A program made the translations under genes and the position numbers. Below the pieces are notes generated by a model. It had not been told where the DNA came from. It did not search any database and saw nothing but the letters and a program-made list of their open reading frames with translations. DNA of 64,000 nucleotides from an uncultured Actinomycetes bacterium (GTDB lineage Bacteria > Actinomycetota > Actinomycetes > Mycobacteriales > Nakamurellaceae), in the NCBI GenBank assembly GCA_937926105.1, contig CALANS010000209.1:124001-188000 (forward strand). Reading direction: 5' to 3'. Position 1 is the first letter of the stretch, and each line of letters starts with the position of its first letter. Shown in pieces: positions 47,080 to 56,510 of this stretch.

Positions 47080-48032
47080 CCTCCGTCGTGCCCGATCGCG
47101 CGCTGCCCGACGTGGTGACTGCGCCGGGACTGCCGGCCCGGGTGCAGATCGTGGAGGTCGGCCCGCGGGACGGGCTGCAGAACGAGAAGCAGCCCATCCC
47201 GGCGTCGGCGAAGCTGGAGTTCATCGACCGGCTGGGCGCGGCCGGGCTGACCGTCATCGAGTCCACCAGCTTCGTCAACCCGACGTGGGTTCCGCAGCTG
47301 GCCGACGCCGCCGAGGTGTTCCCGGCCATCGCCCGCCGCCCCGGCGTGCGCTACCCCGTGCTGGTGCCCAACGAGCGGGGGATGGCGCGTGCGCTGGACG
47401 CGGGGGTGACGGAGATCGCGGTGTTCGGTTCGGCGACCGAGACGTTCGCGCAGCGGAACCTGGCGAGCACCCTGGACGGCCAGTTCGAGATGTTCGCGCC
47501 GGTGGTGACGGCGGCGGCGGAGCGGGGCCTGCGGGTGCGCGGCTATCTGTCGATGTGCTTCGGCGACCCGTGGGAGGGCCGGGTGCCGATGGCGCAGGTG
47601 GTTCGGGCCGGGGTTCGGTTGCTGGATCTGGGCTGCGCGGAGCTGTCGCTGGGCGACACCATCGGGGTGGCGACGGCCGGGCAGGTGACGGCGCTGCTGG
47701 CGGCATTCAGCGCCGCTGGCGTCGGGGCCGACCGGCTGGCGGTGCATTTCCACGACACCTACGGGCAGGCGCTGACCAACACCCTGGCGGCGTTGCGCTG
47801 CGGCGTGGTGACGGTGGATGCCAGCGCCGGCGGCTTGGGCGGCTGCCCGTACGCGAAGTCTGCCACCGGAAACGTGGCCACCGAGGATCTGGTGTGGCTG
47901 CTGACCGGGCTGGGCGTCGAACACGGCGTGGATCTGGATGCGCTGGTCGCCACCAGCATGTGGATGGCGGGGCTGCTGGGCCGGCCCAGCCCGTCCGCGG
48001 TGGTCCGGGCGCTGGGCGGCTCTCCCGCGTAG
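47076..48032 (+). CDS. Hydroxymethylglutaryl-CoA lyase
   Basis: TIM-barrel lyase of 318 residues that cleaves HMG-CoA to acetyl-CoA and acetoacetate, the last step of leucine degradation. Family marks: VEVGPRDGLQNE (metal Asp and catalytic Arg), STSFVNPTWVPQLADA, HFHDTYGQALTN (metal His pair) and the signature GGLGGCPYAKSATGNVATEDL with the catalytic Cys. The GTG start overlaps the PH gene stop. Nearby acyl-CoA carboxylase, MaoC-like and acyl-CoA dehydrogenase genes fit a branched-chain acid route. Confidence 0.93.
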   Translation: MTSVVPDRALPDVVTAPGLPARVQIVEVGPRDGLQNEKQPIPASAKLEFIDRLGAAGLTVIESTSFVNPTWVPQLADAAEVFPAIARRPGVRYPVLVPNERGMARALDAGVTEIAVFGSATETFAQRNLASTLDGQFEMFAPVVTAAAERGLRVRGYLSMCFGDPWEGRVPMAQVVRAGVRLLDLGCAELSLGDTIGVATAGQVTALLAAFSAAGVGADRLAVHFHDTYGQALTNTLAALRCGVVTVDASAGGLGGCPYAKSATGNVATEDLVWLLTGLGVEHGVDLDALVATSMWMAGLLGRPSPSAVVRALGGSPA

Positions 48033-48109
48033 TCGCTGGCTCTGCACGGCGACAACCGCACGATGTGTCGTCGTCGGGTGCTCGGCACGTGCCCGGGCAG
48101 ACCGGGCAG

Positions 48110-48130
48110 GGGCAGCGCGCTGGGCTGCCC
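48110..48130 (+). terminator. Weak hairpin between convergent genes
   Basis: GGGCAG and CTGCCC form a 6-bp stem with a 9-base loop between the ends of the HMG-CoA lyase and MaoC-like genes. Tentative. Confidence 0.25.
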
Positions 48131-48151
48131 GTTGGTCGGCGGGGGCCGGGA

Positions 48152-48607
48152 CTATGACGCCGCGCGCACGCCGAACAAGCCGGTGAAGGTGAGGCCCAGC
48201 ACCCGGGTCTCACCCCGCCACGCGGTGCCCGTCACCTCGACCAGACCCAGACCTGGCCGGCTGCGGGACTCCCGCACCGGCCCGATCTCGGCCCGGCAGA
48301 CGAGCTCGTCGCCGGGAAACACCGGCGCCGGCCAGGTCAGGTCCCGCCCGCCGGGCGAGCCCTGCGAGGTCGACCCGGCCAGCACCGTGTCGGCGTAGGC
48401 GCGCATCCACAGCGAGCAGGTGAACCACCCGGACGCGCACAGCCCGCCCAGCACCGAGTCGCGGGCGGCGGCCTCGTCGATGTGGAACGGTTGCGGGTCG
48501 AAGCGCCGGGCGAAGGCCAGCATCTCGTCCCGGCGCACGCTCGCGGTGCCGAGATCGATCACGTCGCCGCTGTGGAAGTCCTCGAACGCATACCCCATGG
48601 CGACCAT
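48152..48607 (-). CDS. MaoC-like hot-dog fold dehydratase
   Basis: Protein of 151 residues with a single hot-dog domain. The hydratase-2 motif region is visible as FARRFDPQPFHIDEAAARDSVLGGLCASGWFT, where Asp and His correspond to the catalytic pair of R-specific enoyl-CoA hydratases. The strand LTWPAPVFPGDELVCRAEI is also characteristic. It probably hydrates or dehydrates an acyl-CoA. It is divergent from the carboxylase gene (138 bp between starts) and convergent with HMG-CoA lyase. The start could equally be the ATG at 48598. Confidence 0.85.
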   Translation of the reverse strand: MVAMGYAFEDFHSGDVIDLGTASVRRDEMLAFARRFDPQPFHIDEAAARDSVLGGLCASGWFTCSLWMRAYADTVLAGSTSQGSPGGRDLTWPAPVFPGDELVCRAEIGPVRESRSRPGLGLVEVTGTAWRGETRVLGLTFTGLFGVRAAS

Positions 48608-48732
48608 CGTGCCCGGCCCACCGCTGGTCGATCTTCGCGGGTCTGATGCACCGTTCTGCTGGCGATTTGTCCGGAAAAGGGTGCCGCAAACCCGCGGACC
48701 TCGGTGTTGGGCGGGATGACTCGGCCATCGCC

Positions 48733-48738
48733 TAACGT
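48733..48738 (+). promoter_or_regulatory. Putative -10 box of a leaderless accD transcript
   Basis: TAACGT fits TAnnnT and ends 7 bases before the ATG of the carboxylase gene. There is no Shine-Dalgarno sequence, so a leaderless messenger is likely. Confidence 0.42.
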
Positions 48739-48745
48739 TTGCGGC

Positions 48746-50311
48746 ATGTGCGCTTACCCCGAGAACCCGGTTCCGACGAGCCACACCGACTGGGCCTCGC
48801 CCTGGTCCGAGCTCCGCGACCGGATCGCCGCCGGCGGCGCCGCGAAGTATCACGAGGCCAACGCCGCCAAGGGCAAGATGTTTGCCCGGGAGCGCATCGC
48901 GCGGTTGACCGATGCCGGCAGCTTCGTGGAGGACGGCCAATTCGCCAACGCACTCGCGGAGGGCCTGCCCGCCGACGGCGTCGTCACCGGCATCGCCCGG
49001 ATCGCCGGCCGGCCGGTCGCCCTGATGGCCAACGACTCCACCGTCAAGGCCGGCTCCTGGGGCGCGCGCACCGTGGAGAAGATCATCCGCATCATCGAGC
49101 GGGCCTACGCCACCGGCGTACCGATGGTCTACCTGGTGGACTCGGCCGGGGCGCGCATCACCGACCAGGTGGACCTGTTTCCCGGACGGCGGGGCGCCGG
49201 GAAGATCTTCCACACCCAGGTGCGCGCCTCCGGGTCCATCCCGCAAGTGTGCGCGCTGTTCGGACCGTCCGCGGCCGGCGGTGCCTACATCCCGGCGTTC
49301 TGCGATCTTGTGATCATGGTGGACGGCAACGCCTCCATGTACCTGGGCTCCGACCGGATGGTGGAGATGGTGACGGGGGAGCGCACCACCCTGGAGGAGA
49401 TGGGTGGGGCGAAGATGCACACCACCGTCTCCGGGGTCGGGCACCTGCTGGTCACGTCCGAGGATGAGGCGCTCGCCGCGACTGCCCGGTTCCTGTCCTA
49501 CCTTCCGGGCAACTGGACGCAGCCGGCCCCCGTCGCCGAGCCGGTCGGACCGGGCGCGGGCGACCTGCGGGCGCTGGTGCCGGCCTCGGAGCGACAGGCG
49601 TTCGACATGCGGCGCTACATCCGGGCGCTGGCCGACGACGGGTCGGTGTTCGAGATTCACCCCGGCTGGGCGCGGGAGCTGACCGTCGCGTTCGGCCGGC
49701 TGGGTGGGCAGGTGGTGGGCTTCGTCGGGAACAACTCGATGTTCCGGGGCGGGGTGCTGTTCGTGGACTCGGCTGACAAGGCGACCCACTTCATCCAGCT
49801 GTGCGACGCGTTCAACGTGCCGCTGGTGTTCCTCTCGGACGTGCCCGGCTTCATGGTCGGAGCGGCGGTAGAGCGGCAGGGCATCATCCGGCATGGTGCC
49901 AAGATGATCACCGCGGTGTCCGAGGCGACCGTGCCCAAGATCTGCGTGGTGGTGCGCAAGGCCTACGGGGCCGGGCTGTACGCCATGGCCGGGCCGGGCT
50001 TCGACCCGGATGCCACGGTGGCGCTGCCCACGGCCAAGATCGCCGTGATGGGGGCCGAGGCCGCCGTGAACGCCGTGTACGCGCGCAAGCTGGCGGCGAT
50101 CGATGATCCAGGCCAGCGGGAGTCGACGGTGGCCCGGCTGCGCGCCGAGTACGAGGCCGACATCGACATCGTGCGGCTGGCCTCGGAGTTGGTGGTGGAT
50201 GCCCTGGTGGAGCCGGAGGACCTGCGCGGCGACTTGATCGCGCGGATCGACGCCGCCCGGGGCAAGGACCGGTCATTCTCCCGGCGCCGGCACGGGGTGA
50301 GCCCGGTCTGA
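48746..50311 (+). CDS. Acyl-CoA carboxylase carboxyltransferase (beta) subunit
   Basis: Carboxyltransferase of 521 residues with two crotonase-fold halves, transferring CO2 from biotin to acyl-CoA. Visible: AKYHEANAAKGKMFARERIARLTD, DSAGARITDQVDLFPGRRGAGKIF, GPSAAGGAYIPAFCD (first oxyanion site), FLSDVPGFMVGAAVERQGIIRHGAKM and KAYGAGLYAMAGPGFDPD (second site). The long DQVDLFPGRRGAGKIFHTQV segment resembles methylcrotonyl-CoA or related branched-chain enzymes rather than acetyl-CoA AccD; the substrate is not fixed by sequence alone. No alpha subunit gene lies in the window. Nearby HMG-CoA lyase supports a role in leucine breakdown. Confidence 0.95.
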   Translation: MCAYPENPVPTSHTDWASPWSELRDRIAAGGAAKYHEANAAKGKMFARERIARLTDAGSFVEDGQFANALAEGLPADGVVTGIARIAGRPVALMANDSTVKAGSWGARTVEKIIRIIERAYATGVPMVYLVDSAGARITDQVDLFPGRRGAGKIFHTQVRASGSIPQVCALFGPSAAGGAYIPAFCDLVIMVDGNASMYLGSDRMVEMVTGERTTLEEMGGAKMHTTVSGVGHLLVTSEDEALAATARFLSYLPGNWTQPAPVAEPVGPGAGDLRALVPASERQAFDMRRYIRALADDGSVFEIHPGWARELTVAFGRLGGQVVGFVGNNSMFRGGVLFVDSADKATHFIQLCDAFNVPLVFLSDVPGFMVGAAVERQGIIRHGAKMITAVSEATVPKICVVVRKAYGAGLYAMAGPGFDPDATVALPTAKIAVMGAEAAVNAVYARKLAAIDDPGQRESTVARLRAEYEADIDIVRLASELVVDALVEPEDLRGDLIARIDAARGKDRSFSRRRHGVSPV

Positions 50312-50378
50312 GCGCGTCGGCTCGCCGTCCGCCCGTGCCCCCTTGCGTGACCTCAACCCGTCACGGCGGGGGGAACCG

Positions 50379-50384
50379 TACAGT
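50379..50384 (+). promoter_or_regulatory. Putative -10 box of the two-component operon
   Basis: TACAGT fits TAnnnT and ends 6 bases before the GTG start of the response-regulator gene, again pointing to a leaderless transcript. Confidence 0.38.
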
Positions 50385-50390
50385 AGGTCC

Positions 50391-51062
50391 GTGGTGACGG
50401 TACTGCTTGCAGAGGATGACCCGGCGATCGCCGAGCCGCTGTCTCGCGCCCTGGAGCGCGAGGGCTACTCGGTGGTAACGGCGCCCGACGGGGCGGCAGC
50501 GGTGGACACCGCGCTCGCCAACGACATCGGCCTGGTGATCCTGGACCTCGGCCTGCCGCACCTGGACGGGCTGGAGGTGTGCCGGCGGATCCGGGCCTCC
50601 GGCCGGGATGTGCCGGTGCTGATGCTCACCGCCCGCACCGACGAGGTCGACTTCGTGGTCGGCCTGGACGCCGGCGCCGACGACTACGTGGGCAAGCCCT
50701 TCCGGCTGGCCGAGCTGCTGGCTCGGGTGCGGGCGCTGCTGCGCCGCCGCGCCCCGGAGGTCATCGACATCGGCGGGGTGCGGATGGAGACCGGCGCCCG
50801 CCGAGTGCTGGTGGACGGCGCCGAGGTGCAGCTGGCCAACAAGGAGTTCGAACTACTGCGGGTGCTGATGGTGCACGCCGGGCAGGTGGTCACCCGCGAG
50901 GAGATCCTGGCCGAGGTGTGGAACGACCCCGGCATGAAGACCTCCAAGACCCTGGACATGCACATGTCCTGGCTGCGCCGGAAGCTGGCCGGGGACTCCA
51001 AGGATCTGGATCGGCGGATCGCAACCGTCCGGGGCGTCGGGTTCCGATTCGACGCAGGCTGA
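50391..51062 (+). CDS. OmpR/PhoB-type response regulator
   Basis: DNA-binding response regulator of 223 residues. The receiver domain has the acidic pair (LLAEDDP), phospho-acceptor Asp52 (VILDLGLPHLDG), Thr in LMLTART and Lys in YVGKPF. The C-terminal winged helix has ANKEFELLRVLMVHAGQVVTREEI and HMSWLRRKL. The GTG at 50391 starts the receiver directly; the frame extends to 50343 but that part overlaps the promoter. It is followed after 29 bases by its sensor kinase. The target genes are unknown. Confidence 0.95.
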   Translation: MVTVLLAEDDPAIAEPLSRALEREGYSVVTAPDGAAAVDTALANDIGLVILDLGLPHLDGLEVCRRIRASGRDVPVLMLTARTDEVDFVVGLDAGADDYVGKPFRLAELLARVRALLRRRAPEVIDIGGVRMETGARRVLVDGAEVQLANKEFELLRVLMVHAGQVVTREEILAEVWNDPGMKTSKTLDMHMSWLRRKLAGDSKDLDRRIATVRGVGFRFDAG

Positions 51063-51091
51063 TCCCGGGCCGATCACAGAGCTGACCACCG

Positions 51092-52429
51092 ATGCGCCGC
51101 CGGATCCTGACCTCCATCTTGTTGGTGATCGCCGCGACGGTGCTGACCCTGGGCGTGCCGCTGTCCATCGTGTCCTGGCGGCTGGTGGACGACCTGATGC
51201 ACCAGGACCTGGCGGGCGCGCTGGAGCGGATCTCGGCCTCGCTGATCGCCCAGGTTGCCGAGGGCGGTGAGCCACACCTGAACCGGCTCGCGTTGGCGGT
51301 CCCGGCCGACGGTCGGTTGGTGATCCAAATGCCCGGGCATATCCCGCAGACGGTGGGGGAGCGGATCACCGGCGAGGTGATCTCCGAGCAACTGGTGATG
51401 AAGGGCGGGGGCTCGCTCACCCTGTCGGTGCCGACCGACAGCGTGCGGGGCGAGCAGTTGGAGGCGCTGGCCCTGGTGGGGCTGGCGGTGCTGCTGTCGG
51501 TGGTGGTGGGAGCCGTCATCGCCATCATCACCACCCGCCGGCTGGCCACCCCGCTGACCGACGTGGCGCGCCGCGCCGCGCGGCTGGGTTCGGGGGACTT
51601 TCGCACCTCCAGCCGCCGCTATGACATCGCCGAGCTGGACCGGGTGGCCGAGGTGCTGGACTCCTCCGCCACCGACATCGCGGCGCTGATCCGCAGGGAG
51701 CGGGACCTGGCCAGCGACATCTCCCACCAGCTGCGCACCCGGCTCACCGGGCTGCGGCTGCGGCTGGAGGAACTGTCCGCGCACCCGGACGAGGCCGTGG
51801 TGTCGGAGGTACAGGCGGCCCTGGATCAGACCGACCGGCTGGTGACGGTCGTCGACGACCTGCTGGCCAACGCCCGGTCACGGCGGGCCGCCGGCGCCAC
51901 CGAACTGCGACTGGCCGACGAACTCGCCGAGGTGCGGGCCGAGTGGCTGCCCGCGTTCGAGGCGGCGGGCCGGGGACTGGTGGTGCGCTGCCCGCGACGC
52001 ACGGTGGTGCACGCCACGGCGGTCCGGCTGCGGGAAGCCATCGGTGTGCTGGTGGACAACGCGCTGCACCATGGAGCCGGCGTGGTGCGGATCATGGTGC
52101 GCCCGGGGCCGTCGATGGTGGTGGTAGAGGTTTCCGACGAGGGCACCGGGGTCGCCGATGCACTGGTCGGGCACATCTTCGCCCGGGGGGTCTCCACGGC
52201 GGCCTCCACCGGGATCGGGCTGGGGCTGGCGCGGGCGTTCATCGAGGCAGACGGCGGGCGGCTGGAGTTGCGACGCGCTCGGCCACCGGTCTTCGGGGTG
52301 TTCCTGGTGGCGGGCGGCGGGCGGGAGATGCCGGCCGGAGAGTCCGACAGCGGGGCGGGGACGGAGGCGTCGGACGGTGACGACGTGGCCGGGGCGGTGG
52401 ACGGTGCCACCCGGACGGCGGTGACCTGA
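51092..52429 (+). CDS. Sensor histidine kinase
   Basis: Membrane sensor kinase of 445 residues, partner of the preceding regulator. Two helices (residues about 5-28 and 126-147) bracket a short extracytoplasmic sensor region of about 95 residues. A HAMP linker follows (TTRRLATPLTDVARRAARLGSGDF), then the H-box with His212 (SDISHQLRTRLTGL), N-box LVDNALHH, G1 DEGTGV and G2 STGIGLGLARA. Arg replaces the usual Pro five residues after the His (HQLRTR instead of HELRTP), which is common in this actinobacterial subgroup. The C-terminal 50 residues are disordered and acidic. Confidence 0.95.
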   Translation: MRRRILTSILLVIAATVLTLGVPLSIVSWRLVDDLMHQDLAGALERISASLIAQVAEGGEPHLNRLALAVPADGRLVIQMPGHIPQTVGERITGEVISEQLVMKGGGSLTLSVPTDSVRGEQLEALALVGLAVLLSVVVGAVIAIITTRRLATPLTDVARRAARLGSGDFRTSSRRYDIAELDRVAEVLDSSATDIAALIRRERDLASDISHQLRTRLTGLRLRLEELSAHPDEAVVSEVQAALDQTDRLVTVVDDLLANARSRRAAGATELRLADELAEVRAEWLPAFEAAGRGLVVRCPRRTVVHATAVRLREAIGVLVDNALHHGAGVVRIMVRPGPSMVVVEVSDEGTGVADALVGHIFARGVSTAASTGIGLGLARAFIEADGGRLELRRARPPVFGVFLVAGGGREMPAGESDSGAGTEASDGDDVAGAVDGATRTAVT

Positions 52430-52469
52430 TCGAGGCTGCCTCGCCAGCTGGGCAGGGCGATACTGGCTG

Positions 52470-53000
52470 TTAGTCCGCGCCGGGCCGGGCATCCAGCCGG
52501 GGTTCCGACTCGCCGCCGGGGGTATCCTCGCGCAGCAATTCGTTCGGGAAGACCAGGCGACGGTACGCCCAGTACCGGAAGACCATCGCCACCAGCGTTC
52601 CGACGATATTCGCCGAGACCCAGTCGGCGATGGACACGGTCAACCGCGCGTATCCGTGCTCGAGCCTGATGCCGAATAGGTAGTGGCTGATCGCCAGCGG
52701 TACCAGATTCAGCCCCAGGGCCAGGCCGTTGATGAGGAAGAACAGCATGGCCTCGTGGTGCATTTCGCGGCCGCCCCGACCGGAAAACGACCACTCCCGA
52801 TTGAGCACGTAGGACACGATGGTGGACACCAGCACCGAGATGATCTTGCAGGTGAGGACCTTCTTGTCCAGCACGGTGTGCGACAGCAGGGTGAACAGCC
52901 CCGCGTCCACCACCCATGCGATGCCGCCGACGACGAGGAACTTCGCGAACTCCCGGTAGCGCGGCGGCAAGGCAGCGCGGACGCGCTCGACAAGACTCAC
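52470..53000 (-). CDS. GtrA-family membrane protein
   Basis: Small membrane protein of 176 residues with four helices: FLVVGGIAWVVDAGLFTLL, ISVLVSTIVSYVLNREWSF, AMLFFLINGLALGLNLVPLAISHYL and WVSANIVGTLVAMVFRYWAYRRLVF. The FLVVGG start, the NREWSF turn after helix 2 and the final FRYWAYRRLVF are GtrA hallmarks. GtrA proteins are thought to flip or present polyprenyl-linked sugars for cell-envelope glycosylation. It occupies the same place beside purK as in mycobacteria (Rv3277 type). Converges on the kinase gene. Confidence 0.9.
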   Translation of the reverse strand: MSLVERVRAALPPRYREFAKFLVVGGIAWVVDAGLFTLLSHTVLDKKVLTCKIISVLVSTIVSYVLNREWSFSGRGGREMHHEAMLFFLINGLALGLNLVPLAISHYLFGIRLEHGYARLTVSIADWVSANIVGTLVAMVFRYWAYRRLVFPNELLREDTPGGESEPRLDARPGAD

Positions 53001-53058
53001 CCGGCGAGTCTACGAGCAGAACGCGCCGATCAGTGGTGGACCGGGCTGGCCGCCCGGG

Positions 53059-56000
53059 TCATCCCGCCCGTCGGACGACCAGCGTCATGCCGACCCAGAT
53101 GAGGTCCGCTCCCGAGGAGTGCACCACCAGCGGTCCGGACAGCTGTCTGTCCATGAATATCTCATCGATGTCCAGGCCGGTCGCCAGCCAGCCACCAGGG
53201 TCATCCGGAGCGGCCATCACGCCGGCCAGGTCGGGGTCGTCGGGGTCGCCCGGCGCGCGGTAGGAGGCGATCACCGAGTCGGCGCCGTCCCCGATGGAGA
53301 TAGACTTGCCCGGCAGGTCGTCGACGCCCCACAGGGCCGTAGCAACCGTCTGCACGGGTGCCGAGCGATCGGCGCAGCGTGGTGCCAGGGACGTACAGGT
53401 CCAATCCTGCCCCGCGAGCGCCTGCGCCGGGGTCAGTGCGGTGACGGACGTGGTCGCGGCCCCGGGCGCCGACCAGATCAGGGCCAGGGCCCACGCGCCC
53501 ATGGGCGTGCGGCTGGTGCCGCTCGCGGGAGCGTCGAGGTCGGTGACGGCGAGCGTGTGATGGTTCCGGACCAGGTCGGTCACGTCCGCCACCCATTGCG
53601 CGACTTCGGTGTTCGGGCAGGGGGAGAGCGAGTCGCAGCCGATCAGCGCGCCGAGCGGCTCAGGAGCGTCCAGCCGGGTGCCCGTCACGCATCTCGCGCT
53701 CGCCCCGGCCGGGGCGCAGGCCTCGCCGTCCAGGAGCAGATTCACCGAGCCGGCGTCGGCCGGTACCGGTTGCTGGGGGTCTTCCCGGGTACTCATCGCC
53801 CAGGTGAGCTGTGCAGACACCAGGGTTGCCCCGTCCGGAATCGGCAGCGTCCTGGCGATCGGCGGCTCGAACGTGGCCATCCCCGAATGGCACATCGGGT
53901 TGGTCTCCGACTGACAGGAATGGTGACCCTGGCCGTCGGTGTCTCCCTGACAGGGCGTTCGGCTGGTGCCCGCGCAGTACAGGGTGGGCGCGCCCACCAC
54001 CGTGCCGGCGAACGGGCCGGTCATGTCGATCGGACCGCCGGGCCGGGCCGCGGTGACGTCGATCGCTCCGTCGCCCGCGCCGAGCACCTCGCCACTGCGG
54101 CCGCCGGGAAGCGTCGCTCGGATCCGTTGCGCGCCACTGGCGTCCGGCAGCACCGTGACGGAGAACACCCCGAAGGTAGCCCGGCCGCCGTCCACCGCCG
54201 AGGGGGTGCAGCGGATCGCGTCCGTGCCGACGGGGGTGCAGGTAGCCGGATAGTCGGTGATCCAGAGTTCGTCGCTGCGCAGCGGCAGGATGATGGTTCC
54301 GGGGTTCGTGACCCCCGGGGCGACCGACGCGGTGAGCGGCAGCTTGTCCAGGGTGCTGGCGGCGCGCCAGCTGGTGCTGGCATCGCCGAGGTGGATGGCC
54401 GTCAGCCCGGCGCCCACCGACACGGGCAGCGCGACCGGTGTCGCGCCGGGAAGGCGCAGGGTGATGGCACCGTTCGCGGCACCCGGGGCCAGGGTCAGCC
54501 GCAGCGTGATGGTCAGCACGGAGTGGGCCGGCACCGAGTAGGTGCAGCTCGAGGCGGTGCATGTCACCGGCCCCTCGCCATCCGGGGTGAGCGTCGGGGT
54601 CGACAGCAGGGCGGAGTACCGGCGCAGGGCGGGCGTCGCCGGTGACACCTGCCCGGTGGCACCTGCCAGCGTGACGCCGGCAGGGGTCGTCACCTGGGCG
54701 GTTTGCGAGTCCGAGTCCGTCCCGCCGGTGTTCGCCACCGCGAAGCGGACGGTAGCCGGTGCGCCGGCGGTCGCATCCAATGACACGGTCTGGAACGTGG
54801 GCGGGGACAGCACCGCGGGCGGGGCGGCCGGCGGTGCGCTGGACGAGGATCGTGCGGGCGTCGACGACGCGGGGGTGGACGACGCGGGGGTGGACGGCGC
54901 GGGTGACGATGTGGCCGGTGACGACGATGTCGGTGGCGCGGCCGACGCGGTGGATGTGACGCCCGGCTGCCCCGGGCCGATCGCGGGGTGCTGCTGCACC
55001 GAGCTGGTCGCCGGCGCGCTCGACCGGGTCACGGTGCGCGGGGTGCTGGGTGGGGCCACCGGGGAGACGGCCTGTGGCCGGCTGGTGGGCACGGCGGGCG
55101 GAGCGGGCGCACTCGTCACCCCAGCACTCGTCACCCCGGTGCTGGTCACCGTGCTGTGCGTCGCCGGCGCGACCGGCGGCGGCCCGGCCAGTGGCTGCTC
55201 GTTGCCGGTGCCGGCCACCGCGATCACCACCGCGACCACCGCGGCCGCCGCCACTCCGGCGCCGGCGGTGGCGATCGTCCAGGGCCGCGCCAGGAAGCTC
55301 AACACGCCGCCGGACGACCCCGATCCGGCACTCGCGCCAGCCGCCGCGGCCCCACCGACGACGGTGCCGCCGGCCGCAGCCCCCGCCACCAGCGGCACGG
55401 CGACACCGGAGCTGGAAGCGGCCAGGTACCCGGCGGCGGCACCACCCAGCAGCAGCGGTGCCAGCAGCACACGGAGCCCCGTGTTGATCTCGGCCAGCTC
55501 CGCGGCCAGCGCCCGGCACCGATCGCATTCGGACAGATGCGCGTCCACCTGCGCCCGCTCGCGCTTGGACAGCCCGCCGCGGGCCCAGCCGCCCAGCCGG
55601 TCCACCGTGGTGCGGCACCGCTCTGCCGCGGTGTCGGCCAGGTGTGCCTGCAGGTATGCCTCCCGCAATCCCTCTCGGGCCCGGAACGCCAGCGACGTCA
55701 CCGCGTTGGCCGACATGCCCAGCAGCACCCCGACCTCCGCAGGCGACTGCTCCTCCACCTGGGTATGCCAGAGCACCGTCTGCCAGCGCTCCGGCAACGC
55801 CGCGAATGCCTTGGCGACCAGGGTGTTCTCCAGCTCCAAGACCACCGGGTCGTCGGCGACCTGCGCCGTCTCGTGCGCGGCGACGTCGTCGGTGAACTGC
55901 AGCTTCGAGTCCTTGCGCGTGCGGTCGAACGCCGTGTTGCGCAGCGTGGTGAACAGGTAGGCGCGGAACGCGGTGTCCGGGCCCCGCCCGCCCAGCAGGG

Positions 56001-56199
56001 CGTCCAGTACCCGCGCGAATGACTCGGAGACCAGGTCGTCCGCCTCGGCCGCCGAGCGGGCGAACTGTCGGGCCAGGGTGCCGGCGGCGGCGGCGTGCCG
56101 TCCGTACAGGACGCCGAAGGCCGCGCGGTCTCCGCCGCGGACGCGCGTGATCAACTCGGCGTCGCTGCCGCCGACCGACCCGTCCCGTTCCGGTTCCAC
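53059..56199 (-). CDS. Single-chain transmembrane ECF sigma factor with anti-sigma and external domains
   Basis: Unusual fusion of about 1046 residues. First comes an ECF sigma factor: region 2 (DAELITRVRGGDRAAF ... EADDLVSESFARVLDALL) and region 4 (LPERWQTVLWHTQVEEQSPAEVGVLLGMSANAVTSLAFRAREGLREAYL). Next a zinc-binding anti-sigma motif, H-x3-C-x2-C in AHLSECDRCRALAAEL. Then a membrane-crossing part ending in TIATAGAGVAAAAVVAVVIAVAG, a Ser/Thr/Pro-rich linker and about 560 residues of external beta-rich domain with paired Cys. Similar fused sigma factors (ECF52/53-like) exist in actinobacteria. The GTG at 56199 places region 2 about 13 residues in; the frame is open to 56307. Release by proteolysis is a possible mechanism. 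Confidence 0.82.
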   Translation of the reverse strand: MEPERDGSVGGSDAELITRVRGGDRAAFGVLYGRHAAAAGTLARQFARSAAEADDLVSESFARVLDALLGGRGPDTAFRAYLFTTLRNTAFDRTRKDSKLQFTDDVAAHETAQVADDPVVLELENTLVAKAFAALPERWQTVLWHTQVEEQSPAEVGVLLGMSANAVTSLAFRAREGLREAYLQAHLADTAAERCRTTVDRLGGWARGGLSKRERAQVDAHLSECDRCRALAAELAEINTGLRVLLAPLLLGGAAAGYLAASSSGVAVPLVAGAAAGGTVVGGAAAAGASAGSGSSGGVLSFLARPWTIATAGAGVAAAAVVAVVIAVAGTGNEQPLAGPPPVAPATHSTVTSTGVTSAGVTSAPAPPAVPTSRPQAVSPVAPPSTPRTVTRSSAPATSSVQQHPAIGPGQPGVTSTASAAPPTSSSPATSSPAPSTPASSTPASSTPARSSSSAPPAAPPAVLSPPTFQTVSLDATAGAPATVRFAVANTGGTDSDSQTAQVTTPAGVTLAGATGQVSPATPALRRYSALLSTPTLTPDGEGPVTCTASSCTYSVPAHSVLTITLRLTLAPGAANGAITLRLPGATPVALPVSVGAGLTAIHLGDASTSWRAASTLDKLPLTASVAPGVTNPGTIILPLRSDELWITDYPATCTPVGTDAIRCTPSAVDGGRATFGVFSVTVLPDASGAQRIRATLPGGRSGEVLGAGDGAIDVTAARPGGPIDMTGPFAGTVVGAPTLYCAGTSRTPCQGDTDGQGHHSCQSETNPMCHSGMATFEPPIARTLPIPDGATLVSAQLTWAMSTREDPQQPVPADAGSVNLLLDGEACAPAGASARCVTGTRLDAPEPLGALIGCDSLSPCPNTEVAQWVADVTDLVRNHHTLAVTDLDAPASGTSRTPMGAWALALIWSAPGAATTSVTALTPAQALAGQDWTCTSLAPRCADRSAPVQTVATALWGVDDLPGKSISIGDGADSVIASYRAPGDPDDPDLAGVMAAPDDPGGWLATGLDIDEIFMDRQLSGPLVVHSSGADLIWVGMTLVVRRAG

Positions 56200-56510
56200 C
56201 CGCCACCCATCCGCTCGCCCGTCAGCAGGGTCGACCCACGCTGCCCGGCCGACCCCCACATTGTGACGGGCAACGGCCGTGCGCGTCACGGTAAAGGACA
56301 CCGTCACGGTCGGTGACGATGCCGACCGGGTGATGTCTATTCGTCGGGATGAGCCCTCGGAATCCCCCGCGCGGGGAAATCAACCGAAAATCTTCGAGTT
56401 TCCCCGTGACGACCGCCTGCCCGTCGCGTCCCCTCCACAGCACCGGGGATGCGCACTGAATCACAGCACGACTCGATGGCAGGCACCACCACGAAGGAGC
56501 CCAACAACCG

